This document shows, one piece after another, positions 25,731 through 37,700 of a stretch of 64,000 nt of DNA. The stretch comes from Panaeolus papilionaceus (Eukaryota; Basidiomycota; Agaricomycetes; Agaricales). The translations under genes were made by a program, and so were the position numbers. The stretch lies in NCBI GenBank assembly GCA_015501605.1, contig JADNRZ010000043.1, positions 62,001 to 126,000 on the forward strand, in the 5' to 3' direction. Every line of letters begins with the position of its first letter. Position 1 is the stretch's first letter. The notes beneath the pieces are model-generated. The model was given only the letters and a program-made list of their open reading frames with translations, had not been told where the DNA came from and did not search any database.

Positions 25731-26029
25731 TACGTGGAATGAGAGAATATGCTATATGGAATACCCTAGAGAAAGTTTGATGAAATTCTAGCTCCCCCGA
25801 GAAGCAAGAGTCGCGGTAGAGGGTAGCCTGTCCTATAATCCACCATAGTACACACTATTCTCTGCTTTAATTTTAAGCTCACGAACCGGAGTGTTTTAAA
25901 TACATTGGGTGAACGTGAATGCCCACCCCTAGCATGGTTTCCGGAACCGGAAGCGGCGTATCAGCATAATTTGTCCCATGCCATTAATACTACTATTATT
26001 ATTACTACTACGACATACATATATACATA

Positions 26030-27677
26030 CTAATCCAATTCCGGGTCCATTTGGACTCGTGCAACCGAATCTCTGTTCGAGGCAACAGGCAGCGAAGGTG
26101 GCTGAGTCTGTTGAACAAGGGCAGGTAGAGCCGCGACCATTTGTATTCGTTGCGCCCAAAGCGCAGAAGTAGGGTCGGCGGCGGTATATGTAGGAGGCGA
26201 ATCACCCATCGAAGGAGGATGGCGACGTGTCGTTATAGGCGAGTGGGTAGCAACGCCGTGTGGAGGTTGGTCGTTTGAGGGAGAAATAGAGCTCCCTGGC
26301 GACAAATTATCAGATCCGTGGTTAGACGCTGCAGACTGAGGGGACTGAGCAGCACTTGAGGATGGTGTCGAGTCAAGAGGGGTGTCATGAAGACCTTGTT
26401 TCTCGTTCATCGTTACAACTCCAGGGCTTGGACCTTGTCCGTCTGTCGATGTCGGGCTGATATCCATTGTAACATTACGCTTGCCTAAGACACGAGTGAA
26501 AGCGCCGCCCAGACCAATAACCCCTCCACCACCACCATTTGCTCTTGGTAATCTCGCCTTCTCGGCGAGCGCATATGGCCGAGCAACCTCAGACCTCTCT
26601 GCGGGGTCATCTGCAGCCTTTCTCTCCTCTCCATCATCCTGCTCAGAGGCACCCGCTCTCCGTTTTCGCCTTATATACCACACAAGTCCTGCCAGAATCC
26701 CTGCCAGCACACACCCTGCCACACTTAACCCAGCTATTAGACCAGTATTCCCCTTGTCACGCGACCCTTTGGAGTCGAGACTACCAGCATTGCCCTGTAT
26801 GACTGTAGGTTGTGGTAGGAATGAAAGCGGGGTTGATGATGACGATGATACAGGTGAGGAGGCTGTGTTGGAGTCAGAAGATGATGCTGGGCTTGATGTT
26901 GAGGTGAGGGATGAGGCAGTTGAAAGTGGAGACGATGATGGTGTGGACGAGCCGGATGGACTTGACTGGGAAGGTGTTGAGGTAGGAGCGGTGCTCGTCT
27001 GCTGGGTTGATGCCGGTGGGCTTGGTGGTGGACTATTTATCGTTGACGACGTTGATGGAGGGTCTTCCAATTCAAATCTATTCCACATGGTGAGCGACAA
27101 AAGTGTATAATGAACTGGAAACAGATATACGCAAAAGTGTCCACAATCGCGTATGCTGGGTCTAAACCACTTGAAGCTGCCCTGATGTAGATGGTGTGTT
27201 CTTCCTGTACAAGACTTCTGTATGACCAGACAACTCGTGATGGTTTGGATGTGCGTGGAGGAACATCCGTGGGCAATGGGACAGCGGGGACGTCGGGGTC
27301 TTGAAGATCGACAGTGGCCGCCCTTGTACCAACTGAGATGACGAGCTTTATGGGAGCTGGGAAGAGCGGTGCCCAGACATCAACAGAAAGGACTACCAAA
27401 ATAGATCATTTCGGAGTAGGATCGTCGGTCAGAACAATCTGCTTTCAATGAGTGAGTAGGGATACACACAGGTATAAGTAATTGCAGCAAGCGCATTTTG
27501 GGCCTTGGAAAGTGTGTACTGTCCGTTTAACGCTCCCGTGTCGGATCTAAAGTTCCACTGGCCAGTATATTTTATAATCTGGTCAGCATCATCGATATAT
27601 TTCGTCTCTGCCCGTGCAAAAGGTTCATAAATTGTCAGGACAACAAAGAGAGATAAAAGTGAAGACGAGGTGCGCAT
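26030..27677 (-). CDS. Single-pass plasma-membrane protein with Ser/Thr-rich stalk
   Basis: Exons 27677-27470, 27392-27131 and 27077-26030 give about 505 residues. Order: signal peptide (MRTSSSLLSLFVVLTIY...), a compact extracellular domain of about 130 residues without recognised homology, a Ser/Thr/Pro-rich stalk of about 90 residues (likely O-glycosylated), a membrane helix near 269-292 (GLIAGLSVAGCVLAGILAGL) with a basic stop-transfer RRKRR, and a long disordered cytoplasmic tail rich in Ser and Pro. The layout resembles fungal wall-stress sensors and the many uncharacterised membrane proteins of this plan in mushrooms. Function is not assigned. An in-frame ATG 20 codons earlier (27737) gives a less clean signal peptide. 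Confidence 0.7.
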
Positions 27678-27737
27678 GACAATTCCTGGACAGTTCCACT
27701 CCCAAAGGCAACAGAATTTTAATGGAACTTCGTCCAA

Positions 27738-28316
27738 GTGGGTTGTGGACAGTCAGATGAAGGTCAGATGGGGGTCGTAAAGAAAGAGTCGTTGACATAT
27801 TACGGAACTCAAACAGAGTGGTTTGCAATTGAGGCGACGACTGATGTCAACGGGATTGGCTGGAGCACCGAACAACAAATCAGCGATGATGGCACGCCAA
27901 GCATAGCGCCATCAAACCGTCAGTTTCATCAATCAGATTCAATAAATTCCAACATTTTATGGTACGTGATTCTCGGCCTCGTTCTTGCCTGTTTGCCTTT
28001 TAATATTGTGTGGTCGTTTATTTTCCTTCAGGTTTTCAGTGGAGGATCAGACAAGTTATTTAGAGTGCATCAAGTCTTAATTTTATTATCTATGGCACAA
28101 GGCAAGCGGGTTCTGAAGCTTGAGTTAGAAGCCTGAGCGCCATACCAATCATGGGTGATTTTAGTTAACTTAATACCGGAGGACGGGGCTAGACCACATG
28201 GGTTCGCCAAGATTCCGAGCTCCTGCTGACTGAGCATCTGATTGACCGCTGGCAAGTGGAGCTACTTACATGTATCACTACAAATGAATGTTTAACAAGT
28301 TACAAGAAGCTATGTA
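27738..28316. other. Spacer between divergent features, no gene recognised
   Basis: An open frame of about 130 codons on the plus strand (27738-28136) includes a hydrophobic stretch but no recognised domain, and it starts at the edge of the previous gene's 5' region. It is treated as spurious. Confidence 0.4.
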
Positions 28317-29285
28317 TTACTCTGTCTTTAAGAAATGAATCCATCTGTTGTCTTCCTTCAAATAAACGTCCTCAACCTTCACTATGTTCCAGAAGGGATA
28401 CACCCCCGCAATATCTACATCCCAATTAAGCAGATCTCTCGGGTCGTTGTGTAAACCACACTCCCTTGCCAGGACATCATACCTATATAGAATCTCAAAC
28501 GTCTGTTTGATATATTTCTGAAATCGTTCGTAGTCGTTGTGTACCGCCAATGCGCTCGGCGCCTCTTTCTGCTTCTCCCGATCCCATGATATGTTCTCGA
28601 CGGCATCTTGCAAACCGATATCCTGGAAGAACTCCTTATGGGTGACCTGTTGTGCTGGGTAGTCCATGCGAGTCCCTAGTGTTCCGAGAAGGCCGGGATA
28701 AATGTCGAGCCTCGTGTAGTCTCCCTTTTCCACCAGCCCGAGCGCTTCAGCGGAGTTGAAAAACAGGTAGGCGGATAGTGCCTCTTCTTTACTCCTGGAC
28801 CAACCGAAGTGGTGTCCCCAGCTCAGGTGATGCAGATCCGCGATTGGCGTTAGAGGGTGCTGGGCCAGCATTAGGAGCGACGACATTTCGTTCTCGTGGA
28901 TCAATACTTTGATCACGTCTGCAAGATCGCCGTGAGAGGTATGATAATAACCGCCCGACTCCTGAGCTCTTGAGATCCAGTGCGCGATGTCTTGATTACG
29001 CTCGTTGAGGTATTCTGGGTATTTGTCCCTCAAGGCATCGCTGAATAATGGCGCAGAGGTGGGCGCGTCGAATGTGGGTGGATATTTCTGGCGTTCGGTG
29101 TCTGAGAACGTTCGGATAGCGCTCGTGAATTTACGGATAAGGTGAACGAGAGATGGTTGAAGGGCTGGGTCTTGAGAGTTCTTTGGAGTTATGTGGGAGC
29201 GAGGGGGAGTGAATCTCTTGTCGTCGTAGACAACTCTGAAGTGTGTTGGTAGGAGGTGCCATGGGATGTTATGCGACTGATGCAT
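28317..29285 (-). CDS. Unrecognised intronless protein, copy 1 of 2
   Basis: 322 residues in one exon. I recognise no domain, signal peptide or membrane segment. The composition is that of a soluble globular, partly helical protein (for example ALSAYLFFNSAEAL, KYIKQTFEILYRYDVLARECG). The near-identical copy at 33667-34635 has the same length, and both begin MHQSHNIPWH. Conservation covers the whole length, which supports a real gene. The two copies lie on the same strand 4.4 kb apart with the GTPase gene at 30.3-31.5 kb between them, and share a promoter motif about 65-90 nt upstream. Function cannot be assigned. Confidence 0.8.
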   Translation of the reverse strand: MHQSHNIPWHLLPTHFRVVYDDKRFTPPRSHITPKNSQDPALQPSLVHLIRKFTSAIRTFSDTERQKYPPTFDAPTSAPLFSDALRDKYPEYLNERNQDIAHWISRAQESGGYYHTSHGDLADVIKVLIHENEMSSLLMLAQHPLTPIADLHHLSWGHHFGWSRSKEEALSAYLFFNSAEALGLVEKGDYTRLDIYPGLLGTLGTRMDYPAQQVTHKEFFQDIGLQDAVENISWDREKQKEAPSALAVHNDYERFQKYIKQTFEILYRYDVLARECGLHNDPRDLLNWDVDIAGVYPFWNIVKVEDVYLKEDNRWIHFLKTE

Positions 29286-29348
29286 GACGCCGAAGATGAT
29301 AAGGGTCCTTGCTTTCTCAGTGCCGTGAAGCTTGACACGGCTGAGGTT

Positions 29349-29374
29349 CCTTATCTATATTAGAGTCGAGTCAG
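29349..29374 (-). promoter_or_regulatory. Promoter motif shared by both copies of the unknown gene
   Basis: CCTTATCTATAT plus GTCGAGTCAG (plus-strand reading), 64-89 nt upstream of the start at 29285. The same pair with the same spacing recurs at 34689-34714 before the second copy, while sequence around it differs. On the gene strand it contains a TATA-like ATATAG. Confidence 0.55.
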
Positions 29375-30322
29375 AGAGATGAGTTTGATCTTGCAATTCT
29401 GACACCGACATAAATTTGCCATGACAACACTGTTCGTATCTGCGGAAGCGACGGGCTGTGCCCCTTCGTTGGGATGTCCTGCGCGGGCAGTCGAGAATTC
29501 AAGTATCCAGAACGTTGCTCGTTCAAGTTGATCCAGTTATTGAATAACCAACACAATGTAGGACATTTCACTCCAAAGTATTATTGTCTTGAAACGGAAT
29601 ACATGTTGGGCTTTGTTACCCGTAAAGATATTCACACTGCTCGAGAGTTATGCTTAGAGTCTCAGCAAGCAGGCAATCGAAAATTACCGAAGCGAATTGA
29701 CATTGTCTCCTCAAGTGTATACGTGAGGGGAGCTATCATTCGCTACTCCCAAAACACGGCACACCTTTGTCCGAAGCGCAACGACGCGTCCCCACCTTGT
29801 TCTCGATTTGGTAACTGATTTCCCACTCAGCGAAACTGACTGAAGCACAGCACCCACGAGCCTCGGGACCAAGAGGCCATGTCGCCCTTGTAAGCTTCTA
29901 TTAAATGAAGGATGACGAGAGTTTAAATTGGAGACGTAAGAATGCACTCTTGGTTGTATAGTAATGACACTGACATCGTTTGTGGGTTCAGTCGTATTAC
30001 AAGACAATACAAACTGTTGTCGTCCAATGTATACATAGTACCTTGTATTCTCAACCTCTTTGCATTTGATTCAGTAAGGAGTACAGCACGGTAGCTTCCT
30101 AGAATGCGAGGTGGCAAGGTGGTAAGTATCACGGCAAGACCGCCAACACACACTATTGTCTTGTCCCGTTGACGTTAAATATAGTCGCAATTCAGTCGAT
30201 TGAATAGCTGCTGTCAGATGAGAAGAGTTTCAAGACTCCCTTACGAAAGTTAATTCTATGGATAAGTAGGGGGCACACGCAGAACCGATGACTCCATTCC
30301 CCCTCCTCTGAACACCCTTACG
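29375..30322. other. Spacer, no gene recognised
   Basis: Short open frames only, the longest about 114 codons (29474-29818, plus strand) without recognisable features. Likely upstream region of the GTPase gene. Confidence 0.4.
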
Positions 30323-31531
30323 ATGCTCAAGTATAAGCATATCGAGATCACTGGCCCAGTTTCTGTCGAACGTCGTGAACAATCGTGGTTGAAAACTTGC
30401 GAAAGCAAGTGCCTCATCTTGTACGTGATCAGCCCAGCGCGTTTCGTGCTATCATCTAACACCTCCATGCAACTCTGGCAGGCTTCTGGGACCTACGGGG
30501 ACCGGAAAGAGTAACGTGAGTTCTATCGATATCCATGAGCCGAATGTTGGGCTGAAGGCATCAACAATTTAGTTCATAGAATGTCTTGCAGGCAATAAAG
30601 GTCTCAGAATCTCGGGAGATTCCCTCGAAAGCGTCACACAGGAGGTTGCAATGTATCAGTTGGTGAATGTGATGTCCAAGGATTACCAGGATCAATACGT
30701 CCAAGAGGTATTCCTGGTAGACGCTCCTGGCTTTTGCGATAGGCAGCTATCAGAGGTGCAGATAGTGACGATGATACAGGAGTGGTTCCGCAAGTTCGAA
30801 GGACATAATCTCTAGTGGGTCGTTTCTTGATGTTGCATTAGATCTTATATTCAACCAGCATCCGCCAGCTTCTCGCTTCACGGATTTCTCTTTTTTCATC
30901 GAATTACGGACAGGAGAGTCGGTGGAAGTCTGAAAAGGACAATCCTCCTCCTCAAGAAGTTGGTTGGAACTTCAAGTCCGCAACCTTGGCCCGGAGTGGT
31001 GACAACTATGTGGGACACATTCTCGACAGCTGAACAGATAAGAGTAGCCGATGAAAAGCTTCAGCAGCTAATGGATGAGCATCTAGAAGTAAGTGTCCAG
31101 TCCCTGGACATCGATGTGTAACGCTGAGGCTGACAAATTAGGATGCGCTCGGGCAAGACACAATTGTGCTAAAATTCTACAACGATCAAAAGTCAGCGCT
31201 GAAGATCATCAGCGATATGTTTGACATAGAAGCGAGGTGGAAGGCACGGGGTGGCCGTAGCGGGGTTGCTTCACTCGCGTTTACGACCGTCCAATCGCTT
31301 GGTATGGGAGCATTTTCGCTTCCGATGTACGAAATGCTGGTGGATCGGATTAGTGGGCTGATGTCTGAATTAAAAATACTGGATGAAGATCTAGCGCAGC
31401 CAGATACGCAGCAGAACAAGGAACTGGTGGATGAGCTTTTGAAGCAGCGAGAGAGGGTGGTGCGAGTGCTGGGGGAAATGGAGGAGACCAAGGCAAGTTT
31501 CAAGGAACCGCCGAAACCTCTCGAGCGGTGA
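30323..31531 (+). CDS. P-loop GTPase, copy 1 of 3, five exons
   Basis: Small TRAFAC-type GTPase of the kind expanded in mushrooms (AIG1-like). Exons 30323-30420, 30482-30515, 30573-30814, 30869-31088 and 31142-31531 give 327 residues. Walker A GPTGTGKS (36-43) is encoded entirely in the 34-nt exon 2. GDSLESVTQE follows in the switch region. G3 is DAPG (94-97). FFHRITDRR and TTMWD (170-174) stand where G4 would be. The last 100 residues are helical and charged, probably coiled coil. The third intron (30815-30868) is placed by frame and by comparison with the copies at 57.4 and 62.5 kb. Role unknown; membrane or immune-type signalling is only suggested by relatives. Confidence 0.8.
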
Positions 31532-32307
31532 TTCTTACAACTGTAAAATTCAGTTGCAATGATAAATATATTATTTGATTATTTGGGATATTACAGTTCC
31601 GTTTATTTTTGATGTTATGTAAACTGGAAAATAGACATATGTAGGATTTTTACTCTTCGGAGTGATTGTGCCCCGATCATAACCAAATAGCCCTTCTATG
31701 GTAGTCCAAATTCACGCTGTTCGCCGTAATGTCAGAAACTGTCCTGAGTAAGGATCTTACTCCCAAGCCGTTCCAGCTTAGCTTTCAGCGTCACTCCACA
31801 CCCACCACATCGCGAGGGGTGCCGTATGAAGGAAGGACCCAAATTTCCTCCGAACGTGTTTGCACTGTTCATCAACGAGTGCATGCCAGTGCCAAAGATT
31901 TTTCTTCAGGACCTATAAAACTTTGATGGAGACAAGATAAATGTCGGCCCTCGATGGCGTGCGTTCAGGGCAATGAACCTTGTGTGGAACCGTGCGGAAG
32001 CGACCTTCGATGGTTTTTCTGCTCAATCGTTCTCAAGATTCGATCAGGCCACATATTTACTCGCGTTGGGCCAGTAATGGCCTCATGGAGTTTACCGAGT
32101 TCACTCAGGCAGAACTTGAAAATAGGAGAACTACCAATGCTGAGTAGTTTTGAATCCTTCTTGCGATCCTGCCCACCTGTCGGCGTTCGTTTTGGCCTTT
32201 CGAGGGAGAGAATCAACCAAGAGCACACTTAAAGAGCCAAAATAGTTTCTAATCATCCCTTTTCGATCGACTTGTACTATAGTCACTAAATATATACATA
32301 ACCAGCA
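31532..32307. other. Spacer with a dispersed repeat
   Basis: No intact gene. A stretch at 31830-32090 has long interrupted frames on the plus strand (PPNVFALFINE...) that might be a relic, but I could not assign it. Includes the repeat at 32182-32234. Confidence 0.4.
32182..32234 (+). repeat. Dispersed repeat, copy 1
   Basis: GGCGTTCGTTTTGGCC followed by TCGAGGGAGA and CAACCA...GCAC...TTAAAG. The second copy, with a few differences and indels, is at 35043-35090 in the same orientation. Both lie downstream of no clear gene; origin unknown. Confidence 0.6.
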
Positions 32308-32577
32308 CCAACATCGCCCCAACGGATGGCACCCCCTCCTCACGCATCCTCCCCACCCTCCTCACCCAATCACTCTCAGGACTCATATCCCTCACCTTCA
32401 ACAGGCCCAGGAACGCCTCTCTCCTCAATAAACTCCCAAACTGCAACAGCAGCATAAAATACGGGTCTTCTCTCAGCCCTCTCACTCTTAGCGCTACGCG
32501 GAGCGTCATGCCCCTCTCCCCTGCCTCATCTCCTCCTTGTCCATCCTCCATATCACTGGCATCATCCAACACCCAAG
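32308..32577 (-). pseudogene. Inverted fragment copied from the large F-box gene
   Basis: About 270 bp on the minus strand closely match plus-strand 42080-42350 inside the large F-box gene: both encode LREDPYFMLL.QFGSLLRREAF and LLKVRDMSPESDWVRRVGRM. Similarity stops abruptly at both sides, no start or F-box accompanies it, and the frame then runs into unrelated sequence. It is a partial, inverted, fairly recent copy. Confidence 0.8.
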
Positions 32578-33666
32578 CACTCATGTGACCGTGTCGGTGG
32601 CTGAGACTACTGTATAGCAGCATCGCGCACCCGAATCACCACCACATCTTGTCCTCAACCATTGGGGTTGCCCTTTTTAACTCTCATAATTTCATTTAAT
32701 TCAAGTCCCAAACATTTCATCATGCTCACGCCCCACGCACGACGTGTTGACAACCACAGAGATACAGACCATAGACGGGCTCAGTTCAGGGCGCGTAGGA
32801 GATGCGGCACCCCTATGTTAGGCGAGGTCGTATCCCCCAATCGTGATACGTCTATTATTTTTTCGCCCTTTTTCACGCGATTTAATCGTCTTTCGGCGGT
32901 TATTATCGTTGCACTGTTATCGCGCATGAATTTGCGGGTCATCTTAAATCTACGACATCGCCTGCTCCTTAAGTCATCCTCACCCGTCTTCCTCATCCTC
33001 ATCTGCCTTCCCTTCCGAGTCACGTCTCACCACACCCATTGGGTCGTACACCCTTGTGTTCTGCATCTGATGGATGGGGTGTACTCTGAGTCCTTGAGGG
33101 GAAGGCCGTCGACAGTGGGATTTATAGTGAGAGGGTTGGGGATGGTGGATGGATGGGCTTAAGATGGAATGAGACCTCGAGCTGGTTGTCTTTTCGTTTT
33201 GATGTTGTAATGTTGTTGTGCGGCATTTTTCATTGATGTTTGATTGGGTTCTGGTTTATTTAACGCCTTGTTGTTGATGTGATGGGGAGAAGATGATTTG
33301 GCTGACCTATGTCAACTCCGCGCATTGTCGATCGCTGGTAGTAACGCTCTCGAAGTATCGTGTTTAGGAATCTGCATTAGAATAACTTATTGACTGTAGA
33401 GCACCTGGAACTACCAATGTACGCAGGTATTCCTATTCAGCTAGCTAACAATCCCGCATTCCTCAGACTCGAGCGGTGCATGGCCGACCGGACTTTTGTG
33501 CGGACCATCCCCTCTACAGCATAATTAAACTGCTAGAAGATGAGTGCTCAATGAGCGTGCCCGGAACCGGGCTCGTAGAATTTCGAGGCCGATTACACTT
33601 TCACGCTGAAGAACCAAAATTCCTGACGCATGCATCATCGAAGGTACTATTCACTCTCTTACTCTG
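32578..33666. other. Spacer, no gene recognised
   Basis: GC-poor sequence with only chance-like open frames. I found no clear continuation of the duplicated F-box fragment. Confidence 0.4.
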
Positions 33667-34635
33667 CTACTTTCCTTTCAGGTAGACTAACCACTTATCC
33701 TCCTCCTGCAAATACTCCTGTTCAACCTTTACTACCCACATGAAGGGATATGTTCTCGCGATATCCACGTCCCAATTTAACTTCCCACTTGGACCATCCT
33801 GGAATCCACACTCCCTCGCTAGTGCATCGTACCGATACAGAACCTCGAAGGTCTGCTTTATATATCTCTGAAATCGCTCATAATCATGGTGTACCGCCAA
33901 CACCATCGCCTCTTCCTTTTCCCCAGGCCGGCCCCATGATGAATTTTCGATGGCATCCTGCAATCCGATGTCTTTGAAGAACTCCCTGTGGGTGACCTGT
34001 TGTCCAGGGTAGTCCATGCTACATTGCAGTGTCCTAAGCAGTTCAGGATAAATGTCGAGTCTCGTGTAGTCCCCCGTTTGCATCAGCTCGAGCGCTTCAG
34101 CAGCGTTAAAAAACAGATAGGCGGACAATGCCTCTTCTTTACTCCTAGACCAACCGAAGGTGTGTCCCCAGCTCAGGTTGTGCAGATCCGCGATTGGCGT
34201 TAGAGGGTGCCGGGCGAGCATGAGGAGTGGTGCCATTTCGTCCTCGTGGATCAATACTTTGATCACGTCTGCGAGCTCGCCGTGAAAGGTGCCATAGTGA
34301 CCGCCTCCCTGCTGCGCTCTTGCGATCCAGTAAGCGATGTCTTGATTACGCTTGTTGAGGTATTCTGGGTATTTTTCAATTAATGCGTCGCTGAACAATG
34401 GCCCAGAGGTTGGCGTGTCGAATGTGGGGGGGTATTTCTGGCGTTCGGTGTCCGAGAACGTTCGGATAGCGGTCGTGAATTTACGGATAAAATGGACTAG
34501 GGATGGTTGAAGGGCGGGGTCTTGCGAGTTCTTTGGAGTTATGTGGGAGCGAGGAGGAGTGACTTGCTTGTCGTCGTAGACAACTTTGAAGTGCGTAGGT
34601 AGAATGTGCCATGGAATGTTGTGGGACTGATGCAT
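33667..34635 (-). CDS. Unrecognised intronless protein, copy 2 of 2
   Basis: 322 residues, colinear with the protein at 28317-29285 and differing mainly in the C-terminal third (for example ENSSWGRPGEKEEAMV against ENISWDREKQKEAPSA). No insertion, stop or frameshift separates the copies beyond small substitutions, which suggests both are under selection. No domain recognised. Its promoter motif (34689-34714) is shared with copy 1. Confidence 0.8.
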   Translation of the reverse strand: MHQSHNIPWHILPTHFKVVYDDKQVTPPRSHITPKNSQDPALQPSLVHFIRKFTTAIRTFSDTERQKYPPTFDTPTSGPLFSDALIEKYPEYLNKRNQDIAYWIARAQQGGGHYGTFHGELADVIKVLIHEDEMAPLLMLARHPLTPIADLHNLSWGHTFGWSRSKEEALSAYLFFNAAEALELMQTGDYTRLDIYPELLRTLQCSMDYPGQQVTHREFFKDIGLQDAIENSSWGRPGEKEEAMVLAVHHDYERFQRYIKQTFEVLYRYDALARECGFQDGPSGKLNWDVDIARTYPFMWVVKVEQEYLQEEDKWLVYLKGK

Positions 34636-34688
34636 CTCGGCGGAATCAGACGAGCTTCAGCGATTGAAGTTGAACTCATGCAGAGTAC

Positions 34689-34714
34689 CCTTATCTATAT
34701 GATCGTCGAGTCAG
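34689..34714 (-). promoter_or_regulatory. Promoter motif of copy 2
   Basis: Same CCTTATCTATAT and GTCGAGTCAG pair as before copy 1, 54-79 nt upstream of the start at 34635, with four intervening bases in both cases. Its survival in otherwise diverged upstream sequence points to function. Confidence 0.55.
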
Positions 34715-37700
34715 GACAATGTCAAAGCAGGTAGGATGGCAGAGCTAAGTTTGAGAGTGATGAGCTATTTTTGTCATGACCACAGTTCCGTCCTCGGAGT
34801 CGATTGGATGTCAGTCGAAGAGTCAGACTCGGAGTCAAACAAAAGTCCCAGCAGACAGATCTATTGTTGAGTACTTTGTTTCATTACAATCATATCAAAT
34901 AATCAAATAAATTGATAGACTACCTCATGATCCACGAATAGACCCTGATATTAAATGCACTACAGATCGGATGTCAGACCTCTCGAGCATCGTCGGAACC
35001 GGAACCACTGGGAGACGTGAGGCTAGACATCATATCGTTATAGGCGTTCGTTTCGGCCTCTCGAGGGAGAACCAACCAGGCGCACTTAAAGGTACCCGTA
35101 GTTCTTTACATCGGCACGATGTTTCAGACATACCTGCGTCCACACTCTCACTTAGATACTCAACGCGGTCTGGCAGTGAGGTCCAGAGAGTCGTTATGTG
35201 GATGGGTCTAACAACACTTCTCAGTCTCCACACTGAAGCATCCCTACCTAACACACATTCGACCACCCGCGAAACACCAAGAAAATCACTCCTATGCATA
35301 GATTGGTCCCAACATCGACAATATAATGAATTTGAAATCGACCATTCGACATACTGAATGAGCAAACTGACTTGAACTAAATAACTGAATGAATGAATGA
35401 ATGATGTGTCTCGTATGTGTGAATGATGATAGAAAAGTGTCCTGTCAATGATATCGAGTCGAAATGGATGTAAAAGAAGAGCAATGAACTCTTCGAGTGA
35501 TATAATGATAAACGTCGAGATGATGTATGTTGAGAATTTGAGAGTGGGGAGATATTTGAATAAATGTCGCCTTGAAAACGGTCTCAACATGATAAAAAGC
35601 AAGTCAGATCAAATCAAAACCAGAAAATCCCCCAACTAGTGTTCATGTATCTGAATTGTCGTTCATGAACCATCAATGCCTGGCCCTCGTGTGCACCTCA
35701 ACATGTATCTCGACTCGTTTCGTTCCAATTTGAATATGATCGTCCCCGTCTATGTGGTATGAATATTATCTCGTCGTTCCACCTCGAATCGCTGATGAGC
35801 GCCGCGTTCGTAACCCACTGTTCCGATTTCTTTCACCTTCATTTTTTTCTCACTTCGTCATCAGGATTTCATCTCTCCCTCACCTTTCTGCAGCCACAGC
35901 TCAAGGTACTACGGACTCCCCCAAGACACATTCTGCCCGTTCAACCAGCTCGAATCTGTGTTGCTTCAGAGTCATGATTGTAACCAACGTATTTTTTCAC
36001 CTGGACGAGTGGAAATTATGTGCACAGGTCACTCAACGTTAAAATAAGCTTCACCGCACGCATCACCATACGTGTTGTCATCGATGGTGTCTGCCGTCTC
36101 GGACTGGTAAGCGCCATCGCTGAAGCTTACGTAGCTTCCCTCACCCCCCAACCTCGAATCGCGAACATGATCATGATCAACAAGCGATACGCAGCTGGGT
36201 TGCGTCGGCTGGGCTCAGCGATATTCCCTATTTCTCTTCATCTCATCTGTCTTATGTTCCATTTCTGTAATTATTATAATTTGACATTGCTCTCTCTTGC
36301 AGAAACAACAATCGAGAGCCTCCGGAACTGTTGATTTTTCGTGTCTCGTTATTGCATCGACGTCTGTCCTCTTTTTTTGACTTTCCGACATGCATCTACA
36401 TCGCACATCTTTACAATTGCTTGGTGTCCTTTGTTCATTCGAAGGAGCCTGCATCTCCCTCGCGTTGTTCAATGCTGACACCTGGGTTCTTTATGAATGG
36501 GTACGTTGGTGATAGGCATCATTCAGGCTGGGATGATGTGGACAGTGGACTTGAAGGGTTGGGTTGTATCGCGGATTCGAGTTTTATTACAGTTATTTTG
36601 GCTCATTGTAAGTAGTGGTAGGCTGAGGGCTATTCTCCAGAGACTTCTGGTTCGTTCTGCATATCGCAGTATTGGTCCAGACTCACCGTTTCCATCCTCG
36701 GCTGAGGATGGTTTCTATGGAGGACTGAATACCTATCTCGGGGAATGTTACGGATTTAGGAACCAGGTACGAAAAAACTAACTAACAGCATCATGAGATA
36801 GCGTGGAAGGTGCCAGACAGCGGACCGAGTTCACGTTATGATTATGTGGTGGTGTAATGAATGCGTAATGAAGGGTTATGTAGTACCAAGTCGTATTGTT
36901 ATGTTACCCTCAATCAGAAATGATGCAGAATGAAATAAAGCATCCGAATGAATGAAGAATTTAATGCAGGTCATCGGATGAGGAAGGCGGGGTGGACGAA
37001 TAATTATGCGCCTCTACACCTTTATTCTTATCACCGCTGAATATTGAATAATTCCTGATGGCGCGACCTGGACTCGCCAGGGACGAGAGGGTGCAGAGCG
37101 TCCGAGATGGTGGCGTTAGCATTGCAGTCGTTTGGGTTTGAGATTCTGAGTGAGCTGGCAACACTGTCAAGGCAGGTTATCACGGTCAATTGACTTCAAT
37201 TGAGGGAGTCGTGCCACGTCGACCGGCGACTCGGTGCTCGGGTAGGAAGCGTGATTCAATTCCAATGTTGAGAAGTCCGAGAAGAGAAGACGCTGACAAG
37301 CAGGGGTGATGAGGCGGCGGGCACACAGCTACGAGACCCTTGGAAGTTGGGATGAATCATGATGGTGTGCTTGAGTTTGCCGTTGTTGATTACGTTATTG
37401 AATAATTGCATGGTTTCATTTTAGCGTTTCTTCAATTGCTTTCTTTTTCTTATTATAGGACGAGGACATGAACAAGCTGAACGAAATGAATAAAATGAAG
37501 GCATTCATTCCACCCATTCTCGAATACTCTAGGCGTTCTACGCAGAAGAGAGGGGGACCAAAAACAGAAATGTCAAAAACCCGAAACCGAAAGAGCGCAT
37601 GCGGGGATCACGTGTCCCTAGCCCCATTTCGGTAGGTTGCCGAGGCTCAGTGATGGATGGATGGGGACATGGGGAAGGACGTGATCGGATTTCTTTCACA

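Noticed and set aside
26481..27110. 209-codon open frame on the plus strand
   Set aside because: Antisense shadow of the Ser/Thr-rich membrane protein; repetitive codons on one strand keep the other open.
29474..29818. 114-codon open frame upstream of the first GTPase gene
   Set aside because: No recognised domain and no counterpart near the other GTPase copies or the second copy of the unknown gene.
31830..32090. Interrupted frame reading PPNVFALFINE... resembling the start of an HMG box
   Set aside because: Only a few residues fit, an in-frame TAA follows, and the basic helix pattern is absent; too weak to call.
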